A stretch of DNA of 64,000 nucleotides from Acanthacorydalis orientalis (Eukaryota; Arthropoda; Insecta; Megaloptera; Corydalidae): positions 3,314,467-3,378,466 of the forward strand of contig CM068323.1 of NCBI GenBank assembly GCA_034766995.1, written 5' to 3'. Positions within the stretch are counted from its first letter, which is position 1. Every line of letters starts with the position of its first letter. A model generated the notes under the pieces. That model ran no database searches, was not told the DNA's origin, and saw nothing but the letters and a program-made list of their open reading frames with translations. Shown here piece after piece: positions 11,280 to 22,138 of the stretch. A program made the position numbers and the translations under genes.

Positions 11280-12015
11280 TGCATATAATGAAGAAAACAA
11301 GGATAGAAAACATGAAAACCAATATGTCCCACCAGTACTGCCGGAAGAAGTCTCATATTCAATAAAGAAAATGAAAAAGCAGCATGGAATGATGAATTAA
11401 TAGTAGACATCTGAAGCTGATAGGAGAAAAAACTGAAAAATTTCTCATCAATATATTTATGTCGTGTACAGAACAAAGGACTATTCCAGATAAATGGAAA
11501 GAAGACACCGTAGTTCTTCAACATAAGAAAGATGATCAAGTGGATTTGAAAAACTGCCGGCCAATTAGTCTACTACCTATAATATATAAGATCTTTATAA
11601 AAATAATTTCAAAATGTCTACAAGCGCAACTAGATTTCGCTTAATCAAGGGAAAAAGTAGGATTTCGTAGAGGATTTAGTACAGTGGATCACATTCAGGT
11701 AGTGAGAGAAGTAATTAGCCGGTCAAATGAATATGGAATATCAGAATATCTTAGATTTATAGACTATGAAATGGCTTTCGACTCTATTACCACATCATCG
11801 GTTATATCTGCATTGAAGAGCCAGAGCATAAAGGACACAGTACGAGTTGCTAAATAACATCTATAGGATCTATAGGAATAAGATCTATAGGATCTATAGG
11901 AATAACATCTATAGGAATGCAACCTTGACAGTGAAGCTAAAGGAAGAAACAGAAAAGATAAAAATCTAGAAAGGTATAAGACAGGGAGATGCAATTTCAA
12001 CAAAATTATTGAACG
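11280..12015 (+). pseudogene. non-LTR retrotransposon reverse transcriptase fragment (RTE-like)
   Basis: Frameshifted frames give IPDKWKEDTVVLQHKKDD, LKNCRPISLLPIIYKIF.KII, GFRRGFSTVDHIQVV and FIDYEMAFDSI. These are the finger and early palm motifs of a non-LTR reverse transcriptase, with the first catalytic Asp in FIDYEMAFDS. Further on, KGIRQGDAIS is the later RT motif. The YADD region is absent. A short ATCTATAGGA tandem repeat interrupts at about 11862-11925. Homology ends abruptly near 12015. The clade is inferred from the spacing and the DLKNCRPISLL style. Confidence 0.82.
11862..11925 (+). repeat. short tandem repeat inside RT fragment
   Basis: About five copies of a 10-17 bp unit (ATCTATAGGA with or without ATAAG or ATAAC) expanded within the decayed reverse transcriptase gene. 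Confidence 0.85.
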
Positions 12016-12259
12016 AAAATGACTTTGTTTTGAAGTTAGATTTTGTAAATGAGATGTTTGAGAAATTCTACAATTTCAATTACATTTTTTTCACTGATGA
12101 GCACATTTTCACTTGAATTTCCATGCGAACAAGCAAAATTAACGTTTTTGGGGAGATAGCAATCCAACATTGAAGCACTATCACCCTTTACATTGCCCAC
12201 AAGTAACTGTCTGTATTGTAATATCATCTTTTTAGATTATAGGGCCGTACTTTTTCAAA

Positions 12260-12822
12260 AACCGTAGGAACCATGCTTTGACTATCAATTTACAGTGTTC
12301 TATTACCATGATAAATAATTGTTTTCGACCGCAACTGAATCATCAACAAGGCTATAATGAAGACACCTGGTTTCAATAAGATGAAGCCACGTTCCACACC
12401 TCAAATTACTTTATGGTGGATATACGTGAACTGTTCCCACAAAAAGTAATCTCAAGAAGAGGTGGCGTCAACTGATCTCCCAGGAGCTCTGATCTTTCAC
12501 CGCCCGATTTCTTCTTGCAGGACTTTCTAAAAAAAGTAATGTATACGATAATTCGCCATCGACAACAATTAAACTGAAAGTGAACATTGAAGAAGAAATT
12601 AACCAGATTTACAGTAACATTCTTAATCGTACCTTTATCAATTTTAGGAATAGTTTTGAAGTGTATTAGAACCGCAACAGGTGACATCCTGACGTCCTAA
12701 TTTTTAAAAAATAAATTTCCCATATCTTCACTTACTGTTTTTATTAATAAATAAGTCAAACATAAAACACATTTTCAGTTATCATTTCTTGAAATATAAA
12801 CTTTTCGTTGGAACACCCTGTA
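12260..12822 (+). pseudogene. DD41D (rosa-like) transposase 3' part
   Basis: Frames read EDTWFQ*DEATFHTSNYF, then REL.PQKVISRRGG, SPRSSDLSPPDFFL and FLKKVMY. The two visible Asp residues (Q*DEATFH and SPPDFF) are separated by 41 positions if the stop is counted. That is the DD41D spacing known for the rosa group of Tc1-mariner. The end near 12822 (GGAACACCCTGTA) looks like a terminal repeat. Stops at several positions make it non-functional. Confidence 0.7.
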
Positions 12823-12844
12823 CTTCAATAATAATAATTTGTTA

Positions 12845-13620
12845 GGTGTACAAATTAATTCGTTGCCTTTTTTTATAGAAAATGAATGTTTATTTACAGA
12901 AAAATCCAATACATTTCAATCCTCTAAACATTCCTCATTATGTTATATAAAGCTCCTCCATCTATCGAGTAACTGATGAATTGCTTGTCGAAAAAATGAT
13001 GGCGGCTTTGTGTAGACGAAGTTCAATTTCATACCTCTTTTATTGTTTTAAAACGGGTGTCGGCAAGGTGATGCTGGAGCGACGGAATAGATGATAATCT
13101 GACGGGGCTAGGTCCGGTGAATACACCGGACGAAGGTAACTTCACAGTCTATCGAACAAATAACGTCTTTGGTTCGTTTCACAGCGTGCAATTCAGCGTT
13201 GTCTTGTTGCAGTGTCTTGTCTCTTTTCTTCGCCAGTGAATGATCTTTTTCTCTCTAATTCTGCACACAAACGAATGAGCTGTTATTCGTAACACTCTGA
13301 ACTTACAGTCTGACTAGGTTCGAGCAACTCATAGTACACAACACCTGTAGTATCCCTCCAAATACACAATTTACACTTTCTTGGTTTTTGAGTCAATGTT
13401 AATGGTTCGGCGGGCATAACCTATGATTTTCGGTGCTTGGGAGTGTCGTACAAGACGTATTTTTCATCTTCTGTTATGATTTTATACAAAAAACATTTTC
13501 TTTTAAACATTATGAGTGAAATCATAGCTGTATTGCATCTTCTTTCTTTATTTTCAAGGCTTAGAGCATGTGAAATCCATCGATCTAGCTTCTAAATTTT
13601 TCCTAGCCGATACAAAAGAT
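12845..13620 (-). pseudogene. degraded mariner transposase, DD34D
   Basis: Minus-strand pieces in order: the D1 motif KIITEDEKYVLYDTPKHRKS near 13450-13510, then TGVVYYELLEPSQ, LQQDNAELHAVKRTK (D2) and SPDLAPSDYHLFRR (D3). The outer end TTAGGTGTACAAATTAATTC at 12842 looks like the terminal repeat after TA. Several frameshifts. The VVYYELL...QQDNA style matches the families at 24045-24450 and 49880-50727. The DNA-binding N-terminus is not recognisable. Confidence 0.75.
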
Positions 13621-13624
13621 AAAA

Positions 13625-14245
13625 AATTACTTGCTGAGTAAGTCCGAGTTGTTGAGTGAGGTGCTATTGTTTTTTTGTTTATCAGTAACTCAAGCTCATC
13701 GTCTTCATTTTGTTTCGTTTTCGGTAACATTTTCGATCAAAAATATCAAAATTATCACTTTTAAACATTTTGAAAGCATTTTTTGTATGTTTCACAGCTC
13801 CTTTTTCCGTAGCTGAAAAAACCAGTCGCGTGGAGGAAGCATTTTTTTTTTCAACTGGAATGCAAAAAGATTGCAATGTCTGATATCACATATGCTACTT
13901 TTCCGACGTCATTTTGTCTATTTTTTGAAGTTAAGCTTCTTTAAGCAAAGTAGGCATAAGTCGAATCGTTGTGAAACAAAATTTTGTGACAAAAATCGAG
14001 TAGTAGTACTCATAGGAGTGGGATGGGGTATTGTGTATTAGGGTGTGTACGACGTAGGCTGCTTTTAAAGGAGATTTACATTTTATTTTTTTATAGTACT
14101 TACGCAAAACGAAAACCATCAGATTTTCTTAAGTGCTTATTTAGTCTTGGGAACTACATACGGAAAATAATTTCAATCAAATGGCTATGACGTAAAAAAG
14201 GACTTCTATTTTGACATATTTCCTGTGTTATCGCATCGATTTCAT
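13625..14245. other. interval with no recognised gene
   Basis: Short frames on both strands without family motifs. Nothing supported. Confidence 0.35.
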
Positions 14246-14249
14246 AAAT

Positions 14250-14510
14250 AAAGAACATCGTACACGTACGAGAAGAGATAGTCTAGCGTTGTGTCTAGAA
14301 ATCCTGAGAGAAGTGATTGAAAAAGTGAGGTCGACTAAGTGAACCCGAAAGTAAGTATCACGTACGTGATATCATTTTTCATGTGTTATCAGGAAAAGTT
14401 ACCCATTCTTATCCTATATTTTGGAAAATAAAAAAAATTAAAAAATTACAAAACAAAAAAAATATTAATGTTTTAAACTCCTTCCTCTTTTTTGTGCCAA
14501 CCTGTATACA
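14250..14510 (+). mobile_element. DD41D element 3'-end fragment
   Basis: Shares LCLEILREV.EKVR-type C-terminal coding with 34810-34870. Its 3' untranslated segment (TATCAGGAAAAGTTACCCAT, then a TATATTTTGG-type block) is also found at 17490-17620 and 34920-35030. It ends in a terminal-repeat-like TTTTTTGTGCCAACCTGTA. Only the last ~260 bp of the element remains. Confidence 0.65.
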
Positions 14511-15092
14511 TACATAAGGAAAACCTTATAGAAGTGTTAGATAATCCGATAAGATCTCTAGCATGTCTTTCATATTTATAGAAGTGTACACGCATTTCTT
14601 GGTTGTAAATAACTATCTGATCGATTCATAATTGTTAGACAGTGCTCTTATGTCAAGTTGACATGATGTTACTGAAGCGTTAAGCCCATCAAGTTACGCT
14701 CGCGTTAACAATTTATTGGAAAGAAAAAAAGATCAGACATCATCGAGCTTTTCATCGCTAACTAGACAAAGTCGTGCGCGCGTCATGGACTGTCGGATAG
14801 CGCGTCTAGTGAGAAGTTACTTCATATCTATCTCACTGTTTCATTGTCGAAAACTCTTGTCCAACTTTTATTGTTTGAACGTTGAGCATCTGTATTAAAT
14901 AATACTTTATTACATATGTTTTTCTGTGAACTTTGTTAGATGATTCTATCTACACTCTCAATCATTTAAATGACCGTTCAATATAACTGAAGTTAAATCG
15001 TTATTCCACAGTATATACTCAACAATAAAAGTGTTAGAGGCATTCGATTAAAAGTGTTCCATCGTATTATTTATGATTCATTTTTAAAATTT

Positions 15093-15097
<5 letters not shown>
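14511..15097. other. interval with no recognised gene
   Basis: No coding motif. It contains the perfect short palindrome TCAAGTTGACATGA-like region near 14650 and a GC-richer patch near 14770-14810. Possibly host intergenic DNA. Confidence 0.35.
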
Positions 15098-15133
<36 letters not shown>

Positions 15134-15168
15134 GTACATATATATGATTATATATATGTATATATATA

Positions 15169-15220
<52 letters not shown>
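15098..15220. repeat. (TA)n microsatellite
   Basis: TA array with CGTACA, GATTA and TTTA interruptions. Confidence 0.95.
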
Positions 15221-15226
<6 letters not shown>

Positions 15227-15232
15227 AACGTA

Positions 15233-15440
15233 GTATAGAAATAAAACACTAACACATTAAGCGCCACTGTTGCGTATGCGCAACAATAATTTTTAAAAAT
15301 TTTTCTGTACTGAAAATATTTTTTTAATTTTTTTTAATATAACAGTAAATATTAATTCAATAGCAATAAAAAAATATTACTAATTTTTCTGATTTTTGCG
15401 AAAATGAGAAAAAAATGGATTAAATTAGATTGTAAGAGCC

Positions 15441-15444
<4 letters not shown>
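15233..15444 (+). repeat. ~210-bp direct duplication, copy 1
   Basis: Contains CACTAACACATTAAGCGCCA, the near-palindrome GTTGCGTATGCGCAAC and GATTTTTGCGAAAATGAG. It matches 16934-17144 with about ten differences. The TTAA followed by GCGCCACTG and a palindrome resembles the ends of the piggyBac-like elements elsewhere in the window. Both copies are followed by (TA)n. Confidence 0.92.
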
Positions 15445-15526
<82 letters not shown>

Positions 15527-15534
15527 AATATATG

Positions 15535-15598
<64 letters not shown>
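15445..15598. repeat. (TA)n microsatellite
   Basis: About 77 TA units with three TGTATA or AAATA interruptions, directly abutting the mariner B terminus. Confidence 0.96.
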
Positions 15599-15599
<1 letters not shown>

Positions 15600-16513
15600 G
15601 AGGTCAGACAATTAAGTAATGCGACCGATTTTTTTCTCGGCCTGTGATAACACTGCGAACCTGTAACTCCGCCACCGTAATAGCAGATCCCTACTCTCTC
15701 GATTAAGACCTTGACCACCCTCGTACGATCATTTCTTCGCCAGCTGTTTAGTGTTTTGTAACAACGCGCGAGTAGTGCATGTCACGAAAATGGAACAGAG
15801 AAATTTAGAGCAATGGTGCGCGATAAAATTTTGTGCAAAACTCGGCGAAACCGCGACAGAAACTTATGAAAAAGTGCTTAAAGTGGATGGTAGTGATGCC
15901 CTGAGTCGTAGTCAGGTGATTCGGTGGCATGCCGGCTTTAAAAAAGGCCATTTTAAAAAAGGCGATTTTAAAGTGAAAACCATGTTGATTTGCTTCTTCG
16001 ACAGCAAAGGGGTGGTTCACAAAGAGTTCGTACCACCTGGACAAACCGTAAATCAAGTATTCTACCGCAATGTGCTCGAAAAATTACGAAAAAGGGTGCT
16101 CAGAGTGCGTCCAGAGATCGCGAAGACTTGGGTTCTGCATCACGACAATGCTCCCTGTCACAGTGCGTTCAGTGTCTCTCAGTTTTTGGCGTCTAAAGAC
16201 ATCGCAACGTTACCACAACCGCCCTATTCACCGGACATGTCACCCTGCGACTTTTTCCTATTCCCCCATATGAAAAAATTCGTCAAAGGTCGACATTTTG
16301 ACTCCGTTGAAGATATCCAAGAATCTGTGACGAGGGTACTCGGAGAGGTCCAACAAGAAGTGTTCCAGAATTGTTAGGAAAACCGGAAAACTCGCTGGAA
16401 TAAGTGTATAGATGCGGGAGGGGACTACTTTGAAGGGGATCGCAGCGATGTACCTTAATTTTTAAATATACTCGATTTTTGAATTTTGTCGCATTACTTA
16501 ATTGACTGACTCG
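15599..16513 (+). mobile_element. deleted mariner copy B, 915 bp
   Basis: The left TIR CGAGGTCAGACAATTAAGTA is intact. The right TIR is slightly decayed (ATTGACTGACTCG in place of ATTGTCTGACCTCG). TA arrays lie on both sides. Opposite orientation to copies A and C. Confidence 0.93.
15790..16458 (+). pseudogene. mariner transposase, copy B, internal deletion
   Basis: 223 codons: [17 protein letters not shown], the first helix-turn-helix region (SRSQVIRWHAGFKKG at ~40-54), then a direct jump to KVKTMLICFFDSKG at ~61. D2 (HHDNAPCH) and D3 ([11 protein letters not shown]) remain; D1 and the second helix-turn-helix are deleted. A TAG at 16375-16377 (QNC*EN) stops the frame before the last 27 residues. 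It begins at the same ATG context as copies A and C. Confidence 0.9.
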
Positions 16514-16520
16514 TATATGT

Positions 16521-16551
<31 letters not shown>

Positions 16552-16587
16552 AACATATATATATATAAACATATATATATATATATT

Positions 16588-16645
<58 letters not shown>

Positions 16646-16646
16646 A

Positions 16647-16696
<50 letters not shown>

Positions 16697-16722
16697 ACGA
16701 TATATATATATATATATATATT
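16514..16722. repeat. (TA)n microsatellite
   Basis: Long TA array with AAACA, TTTA and CGATA interruptions, the right flank of mariner B. Confidence 0.96.
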
Positions 16723-16839
16723 GTGTAGAATAAATACGGTCTTCAACAATGAAATTTGAATGTGGGGTGGTGCATTTATTGTTAAAGAGTTCATTGTCAG
16801 TCGTCGATATACTTATCCGTTAGACAATACATTTTTAAG

Positions 16840-16930
16840 GTTTCTAGGACAATTACGCCCTGGACAAAACCCCCTGTCAATAAGCCACCGTGTAAAAAGC
16901 TCAAGAAATTAACCTCCCGGACGTTGACCC
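16840..16930 (+). repeat. C-rich minisatellite remnant, copy 1
   Basis: TTCTAGGACAATTACGCCCT is followed by C-tracts in CCCCCTGTC, CCTCCCGGACG and GACCCCCCG. The same start, TTCTAGGACAATTACCCCCT, recurs at 17656. The strand-asymmetric C tracts in an AT-rich region suggest a decayed minisatellite. Confidence 0.6.
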
Positions 16931-16933
16931 CCC

Positions 16934-17143
16934 GTATAGGAATAAAAACACTAACACATTAGGCGCCACTGTTTCGTATGCGCAACATTAATTTTTAAAA
17001 ATTTTTCTGTACTGAAAATATTTTTTTAAATTTTTTTAATATAACAGTAAATATTAATTCAATAGCAGTAAAAAAATATTACTAGTTTTTCTGATTTTTG
17101 CGAAAATGAGAAAAAAACGGATTAAATTAGACTGTAAGAGCCA

Positions 17144-17144
<1 letters not shown>
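16934..17144 (+). repeat. ~210-bp direct duplication, copy 2
   Basis: Direct copy of 15233-15444. TTAA is changed to TTAG here and the central palindrome reads GTTTCGTATGCGCAAC. Followed by (TA)n like copy 1. Confidence 0.92.
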
Positions 17145-17207
<63 letters not shown>

Positions 17208-17226
17208 TATATGTGTGTGTGTGTGT
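17145..17226. repeat. (TA)n then (TG)n microsatellite
   Basis: About 30 TA units, then GATATATG and six TG units. Confidence 0.95.
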
Positions 17227-17394
17227 AAAAAGTACAACGTTTTTCTCTACCCGAAGTGATTTAGCAACTATCACGGCATTTTAATGAAATAAATGAATTT
17301 AAAATTTAAAACGTCCTAATTTTCACTTTCACTTTTAAAATATTTTTTTGATAATGCTAACATTAGTTATCGCTGTTACCTATACAAAACATCT

Positions 17395-17620
17395 CACTGT
17401 TAAAAACCAAAATTTTTTAATATTTTCTTTCTAACGCCAAATTAATTATAAGGTAACTAGAACCAAACCATGTTAAGAGTTTCCGAAAATTAGTTATCAG
17501 GAAAATTACCTATCCTTACACTATATTTTGGGGGATAAAAATATGAAAATATTACAATTTATATATATATATAAATGATTAAAAACTCTTCGTTCTTTTT
17601 GCGCCACTCTGTATTATTAA
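17395..17620 (+). mobile_element. DD41D element 3'-end fragment, second copy
   Basis: Shares the TTATCAGGAAAATTACCTAT and CTATATTTTGG segments and a terminal CTTTTTGCGCCACTCTGTA with 14250-14510 and the end at 35030. No coding part recognised. Confidence 0.55.
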
Positions 17621-17649
17621 AAAGGAGATATTTTAAAATTTCCTTTTCT

Positions 17650-17725
17650 GCGTCTGTTCTAGGACAATTACCCCCTGGAAAAACCTCCCCCCGAAATTAA
17701 ACCTCATATACTCCCTCCCGAATAT
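17650..17725 (+). repeat. C-rich minisatellite remnant, copy 2
   Basis: TTCTAGGACAATTACCCCCT, then CTCCCCCCGAAATTAA and CTCCCTCCCGAA. Related to 16840-16930. Confidence 0.6.
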
Positions 17726-18065
17726 TTAACTTGCGTTACACAATTTTGTTTCACAACGATTTGATTTGAGCTTATCGTGTCCAAATAAGTTTTTCAAAAG
17801 TAGATATAGATATTTTATTTATACGGAAACAATGATTGTCCCCAAAAATACGTCCATGGAATTTTACAAACTTTTGCAAAAGTGTAAAATATTAATATAT
17901 TTTTTTCAAAAAAAAATTGTTATATATTTAAATAGAATTTGAATAAAATCAGTAACTATAATAAAAGTATATGATTTAATTTAGTTTTTAGTTAGTCCTT
18001 ATTTATTTTTCAAAAATTCATCAAATATCTCTTAAAATATGTCCAGCACTGTGTATATGTGTGTA

Positions 18066-18120
18066 TGTATATATATATATATATATATACTCAGATATAT
18101 ATATATATATATATATATTA
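18066..18120. repeat. (TA)n microsatellite
   Basis: Two TA runs split by CTCAGA. The last TA is the target duplication of the mariner that starts at 18121. Confidence 0.95.
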
Positions 18121-19386
18121 AGGTGATGCAAAAATAATTGCGATTTTTGCGTATCGGGTATAGAGACAAATATGTCAGTTAAAAATTATATTTACTAATC
18201 AAAATAAAGAACATTGGCCTGCATACATTACTCCCAACGAGAAACAAGTTTGTTTGTTCCTACAAGATAGAATTCTGCAATCCTGGAATTAACGAATTCA
18301 TCGAAAACGCTTTGAGCTGACGCTTGATTTTTGAAAACCTTCTCTCGTAGGAAATTATTCAAATGTTTAAAAAAATGATAATCTCTCGGAGACAGATCCC
18401 GAGAAGAAAGTGGATGAGATGAGGTTTCATAACCCAGTTCATTTAATTTTTTTAAAGTCATTGTGGTCAAAGGTTGTCATGAAGAAGAATTGGTCCTCTC
18501 CGATTGACTAAACGTAAACTGGCCGTAAACGATGCCAATTTTCATGATTTTTCATTTTCCTGATAAAAATTTTCTGCTGTGATTGTTTCATTAGGATTTA
18601 AGAAGTTGTGGTGAATAATGTCACTTTCCGACCATCAAACAGTGAGCATAATTTTTTTTCATGAAACTTTGATTGAATAAATTGTTTTCTGCTTTTTATC
18701 GGCCTAGCTACTGTGATAAACGTTGTCAATTGTTGTAGAGAATCCATTTTTTAACACATGTGATAATGCGATCAAAAAAATATCATGTTTGTTGCGCAAA
18801 ATAAGTGCAGAGCAGACTTCTCATTACCGGATTGCTTGATGTTCGTTTAGTTCATACAGCACCCATTTATCTAGCTTTTTGTTTTCCAATTAGGCTCAAA
18901 TGTCAAACAACTGTTAAATGATCAACATTGAGTTCTTCTGTCACCTCTCGAGTTGCTTTATGTACGTGGGTCCGCTTCAATAATGTTTCTTAAATCATTA
19001 ATTGTCTATAGCTGAAAGATGTCCACGATTCTCCTCATCATTAAGTCTTTCGTTTCTATCACGAAATTTTTGAACCCAGTGTTAAGCTGTACGTTCACTA
19101 GTTGTCTCTTCGGCAAAAACACATTTGATATTTCGAACAGGTTGCTTTACGTCCCAATTTCAATTCAAACAACAAAATCGCGCGAATTTGCTTCCTTTTC
19201 ATAAATTTAAGAGGTTACATCTAACAACACTAAAGAATGAAAACAGTAGGCATAAACTGAAATCAGTAGTGCTAATTTCATTGTTTACAATGATGTATCA
19301 CATGACTATAACAAACTTTTACGGTAACTAGAAAAATCGGCGCCTAACTTAAAATAATAAAAACCGGAATTATTTCTGCACCAACG
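18121..19386 (-). mobile_element. full-length decayed mariner, mellifera-like, 1266 bp
   Basis: Left end AGGTGATGCAAAAATAATTG; right end inverse CGTTGGTGCAGAAATAATTC, after TA on both sides. The GGT.G...AAATAATTGCG pattern is the one seen at 35715 and 8277. The length is that of an undeleted mariner. Confidence 0.85.
18198..19202 (-). pseudogene. mariner transposase, heavily mutated
   Basis: The ATG at 19202 begins MKRKQIRAILLFELKLGRKA, a mariner N-terminus. A second helix-turn-helix (ATREVTEELNVDHLTVV) is followed by remnants of the D1 region. The 3' part reads LKKLNELGYETSSHPLSSRD, DLSPRDYHFFKHLNNF and INKL-type GTNKLVSRWE, then a stop. D3 is kept (SPRDYHFF) but the preceding YSPD is changed to SSRD. 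D2 is broken (DQFFFMTT region). At least eight stops or shifts, so old. Confidence 0.8.
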
Positions 19387-19388
19387 TA

Positions 19389-19390
19389 GT

Positions 19391-19446
<56 letters not shown>

Positions 19447-19502
19447 GTATATATATATGTATATATATATGTATATATATATATATATATGTATATTTAT
19501 AA

Positions 19503-19539
<37 letters not shown>
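19389..19539. repeat. (TA)n microsatellite
   Basis: TA array with periodic TG changes, joining the mellifera-like mariner to mariner C. Confidence 0.96.
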
Positions 19540-19540
<1 letters not shown>

Positions 19541-20455
19541 GAGGTCAGAGAATTAAGTAATGCGACAAAATTCAAAAATCGAGTATATTTAAAAATTAAG
19601 GTACATCGCTGCGATCCCCTTCAAAGTAGTCCCCTCCCGCATCTATACACTTATTCCAGCGAGTTTTCCAGTTTTCGTAACAATTCTGGAACACTTCTTG
19701 TGGAACCTCTCCGAGTACCCTCGTCACAGATTCTTGGATAACTTCAACGGAGTCAAAATGTCGACCTTTGACGAATTTTTTCATATGGGGGAATAGGAAA
19801 AAGTCGCAGGGTGACATGTCCGATGAATAGGGCGGTTGTGGTAACGTTGCGATGCCTTTAGACGCCAAAAACTGAGAGACACTGAACGCACTGTGACAGG
19901 GAGCATTGTCGTGATGCAGAACCCAAGTCTTCGCGATCTCTGGACGCACTCTGAGCACCCTTTTTCGTAATTTTTCGAGCACATTGTGGTAGAATACTTG
20001 ATTTACGGTTTGTCCAGGTGGTACGAACTCTTTGTGAACCACCTCTGCGTCGGTTCGCACTTGAATTGGCCTTCCGCTCCGCGCCTCGTCTTTGACGCTC
20101 TCACGGCCTTTTTTAAAATCGGCATGGCACCGAAGCACCTGACTACGACTCAGGGCATCACTACCATACACTTTAAGCACTTTTTCATAAGTTTCTGTCG
20201 CGGTTTCGCCGAGTTTTGCACAAAATTTTATCGCGCACCGTTGCTCTAAATTTCTCTGTTCCATTTTCGTGACATGCACTACTCGCGCGTTGTTACAAAA
20301 CACTAAACAGCTGGCGAAGAAATGATCGTACGAGGGTGGTCAAGGTCTCAATCGAGAGAGTAGGGATCTGCTATTACGGTGGCGGAGTTACAGGTTCGCA
20401 GTGTTACCACAGGCCGAGAAAAAAAATCGGTCGCATTACTTAATTGTCTGACCTC

Positions 20456-20456
<1 letters not shown>
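19540..20456 (-). mobile_element. deleted mariner copy C, 917 bp
   Basis: TIRs are CGAGGTCAGAGAATTAAGTA at the left and the inverse of CGAGGTCAGACAATTAAGTA at the right. (TA)n lies on both sides. It shares the whole 5' leader and 3' half with copies A and B. Confidence 0.94.
19596..20264 (-). CDS. open frame: mariner HTH fused to catalytic C-terminus (copy C)
   Basis: 222 residues without a stop. Residues 1-74 are the N-terminal DNA-binding part ([28 protein letters not shown], then [14 protein letters not shown]). A deletion joins residue 74 directly to [18 protein letters not shown], in frame. D2 (HHDNAPCH) and D3 (SPCDFF) remain and are 34 residues apart, but D1 is deleted. It cannot catalyse transposition. 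An expressed product could still bind TIRs and interfere with intact family members, which is inference. Start at the family ATG; an upstream in-frame ATG at 20303 adds 13 residues in the leader. Confidence 0.8.
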   Translation of the reverse strand: MEQRNLEQRCAIKFCAKLGETATETYEKVLKVYGSDALSRSQVLRCHADFKKGRESVKDEARSGRPIQVRTDAEVVHKEFVPPGQTVNQVFYHNVLEKLRKRVLRVRPEIAKTWVLHHDNAPCHSAFSVSQFLASKGIATLPQPPYSSDMSPCDFFLFPHMKKFVKGRHFDSVEVIQESVTRVLGEVPQEVFQNCYENWKTRWNKCIDAGGDYFEGDRSDVP

Positions 20457-20509
<53 letters not shown>

Positions 20510-20534
20510 ACGTATATGTATATGTATATATATG

Positions 20535-20567
<33 letters not shown>

Positions 20568-20584
20568 GTATATTTATATATATA

Positions 20585-20655
<71 letters not shown>
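20457..20655. repeat. (TA)n microsatellite
   Basis: Long TA array with TGTATACG, TGTA and TTTA interruptions, right flank of mariner C. Confidence 0.96.
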
Positions 20656-20657
<2 letters not shown>

Positions 20658-21457
20658 TCTGAAAAATGTTTGCGAAAAAGAAAATGTATTATTTAAATGT
20701 TCATTTGTTGAGATGATATTTCAATATTAAAAATGAATTGTGACTGTTACAATCGCAAGATTTGAAATTAATAATCATATGTGCATACTTAATTAATGAT
20801 TAAGATGTGTTGAACAAGTTCTGATTTCTCTTGCTCGATTCAAGAATATCATCTTAAATGCTTATATTTCTCCTGGTACAAATTCTGTTAGACGTGTCTA
20901 ATATCGGTCCAGCGACGCGAATCGTCTCAAACAGAAAAAGTTACAACTCGCAACCCCTTTCCTCATTCTCTTCTGCTTTCTTTGTAAGTCATTTGCATTT
21001 CACAGAGGGTGGCGAGAGAAAATTGTTTCTAGAGACGGCTGATCTGGATGCTCGTCACGAACTTTTTTATGCCACGAACAACGTGCTTCTTGATTCTATT
21101 ATAAGGTTCCTTTGATGCGTCGACATTCATTTTAACTGGAAAAAATTTGACCTACTGCTTTTTTGTTGTCAATGATTTTACATTTGTGGAAGATGCTAAC
21201 TAATATACGTTTTTTTTATATAAAATGATATTTGTATCATTTTTATAAGAAACAACATCAATTCAGAACCTTTATATTGAATCTATCATAACTATGATTT
21301 AAATTAAAATATTTTCTAGTCGTTTTAGGATTTTCAAGTGTCCAACTTAACATTTAAAAATCACTACATATCTGAGTCCAGCAGATGACATAACCTCACA
21401 AAACAGTAGTAAACACAATGGTGCAGAAAATGTATTATACGTTGGTCGTTTGATAAG
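20656..21457. other. interval with no recognised gene
   Basis: An 85-codon frame (20858-21115, plus strand) starts MLIFLLVQILLDVSNIGP but matches no family I know, and the local base use is not clearly coding. GC is somewhat higher at 20895-21110 than around it, so it remains a weak candidate exon. Nothing else seen. Confidence 0.3.
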
Positions 21458-21480
21458 TTAACACTAAACATACTAAAGAA

Positions 21481-21660
21481 AAATATAATGAAGTTAGTAT
21501 TTCAGATTTTTATTTGTACTTGCCAGAACATTTTATTGAATTGGGTATGTTTGCAGCAAGAATCATGACAACGTTTGGTAGTACATACCTATGTGATCAA
21601 TTATTTTCCCTTTTAAAGACTAATAAGAATTCACACAGCTCTAGATTCATGAATTCATGA
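21481..21660 (+). pseudogene. hAT-superfamily transposase C-terminal fragment
   Basis: 60 codons: LPEHFIELGMFAARIMTTFG, STYLCDQLFSLLKTNKN and HSSRFMNS, then a stop. This matches the hAT dimerisation region of the GTF2IRD2/SCAND3-like transposase group, with its FGSTY.C...FS.....K...RS.L core. It lies within the 425 bp that separate the outermost 12 bp of the piggyBac-like left end from the rest of its terminus. Confidence 0.72.
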
Positions 21661-22138
21661 TTCATGAACATTTAACATATATAGTAAAAATATTCACAAA
21701 AAAAATACACTCGAATTGATAAAATAGTTTCTATCAAAAGATGCCAAGTTTCTAGTAAAAAATATTATTTTTTTTAATTTCTCTAATTTAAAAGTTTGTT
21801 GTAACATTTGATAATAATACCTAAAACTAATGGTTTTTTTTAATTTCTATAAATTCATTAAAACTCAACCTATTGACACTTCTTGTATACCTATCCCTAC
21901 CGTGCCCGGTCAAAATGACCGGTGATTAAAAAAGTTATTGTTTTTATGATTGAACGTAGATGATAATAGTTAATTTATTACTGAATTTATATAAAATTAA
22001 CAACTTTCGTAAAATGACGACCTTAATTTATTTTTATATAACTTCAATTATAAACTTGAAAAGAGAAAAAAATGAACGGTATTTATATAGTTCATAGTCC
22101 CATACACGATTAATATAGGTATAATAATAATATACATC

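Noticed and set aside
20858..21115. 85-codon frame MLIFLLVQILLDVSN...
   Set aside because: No recognisable domain, no neighbouring exon or splice context, and length within chance. Kept only as a comment in the interval.
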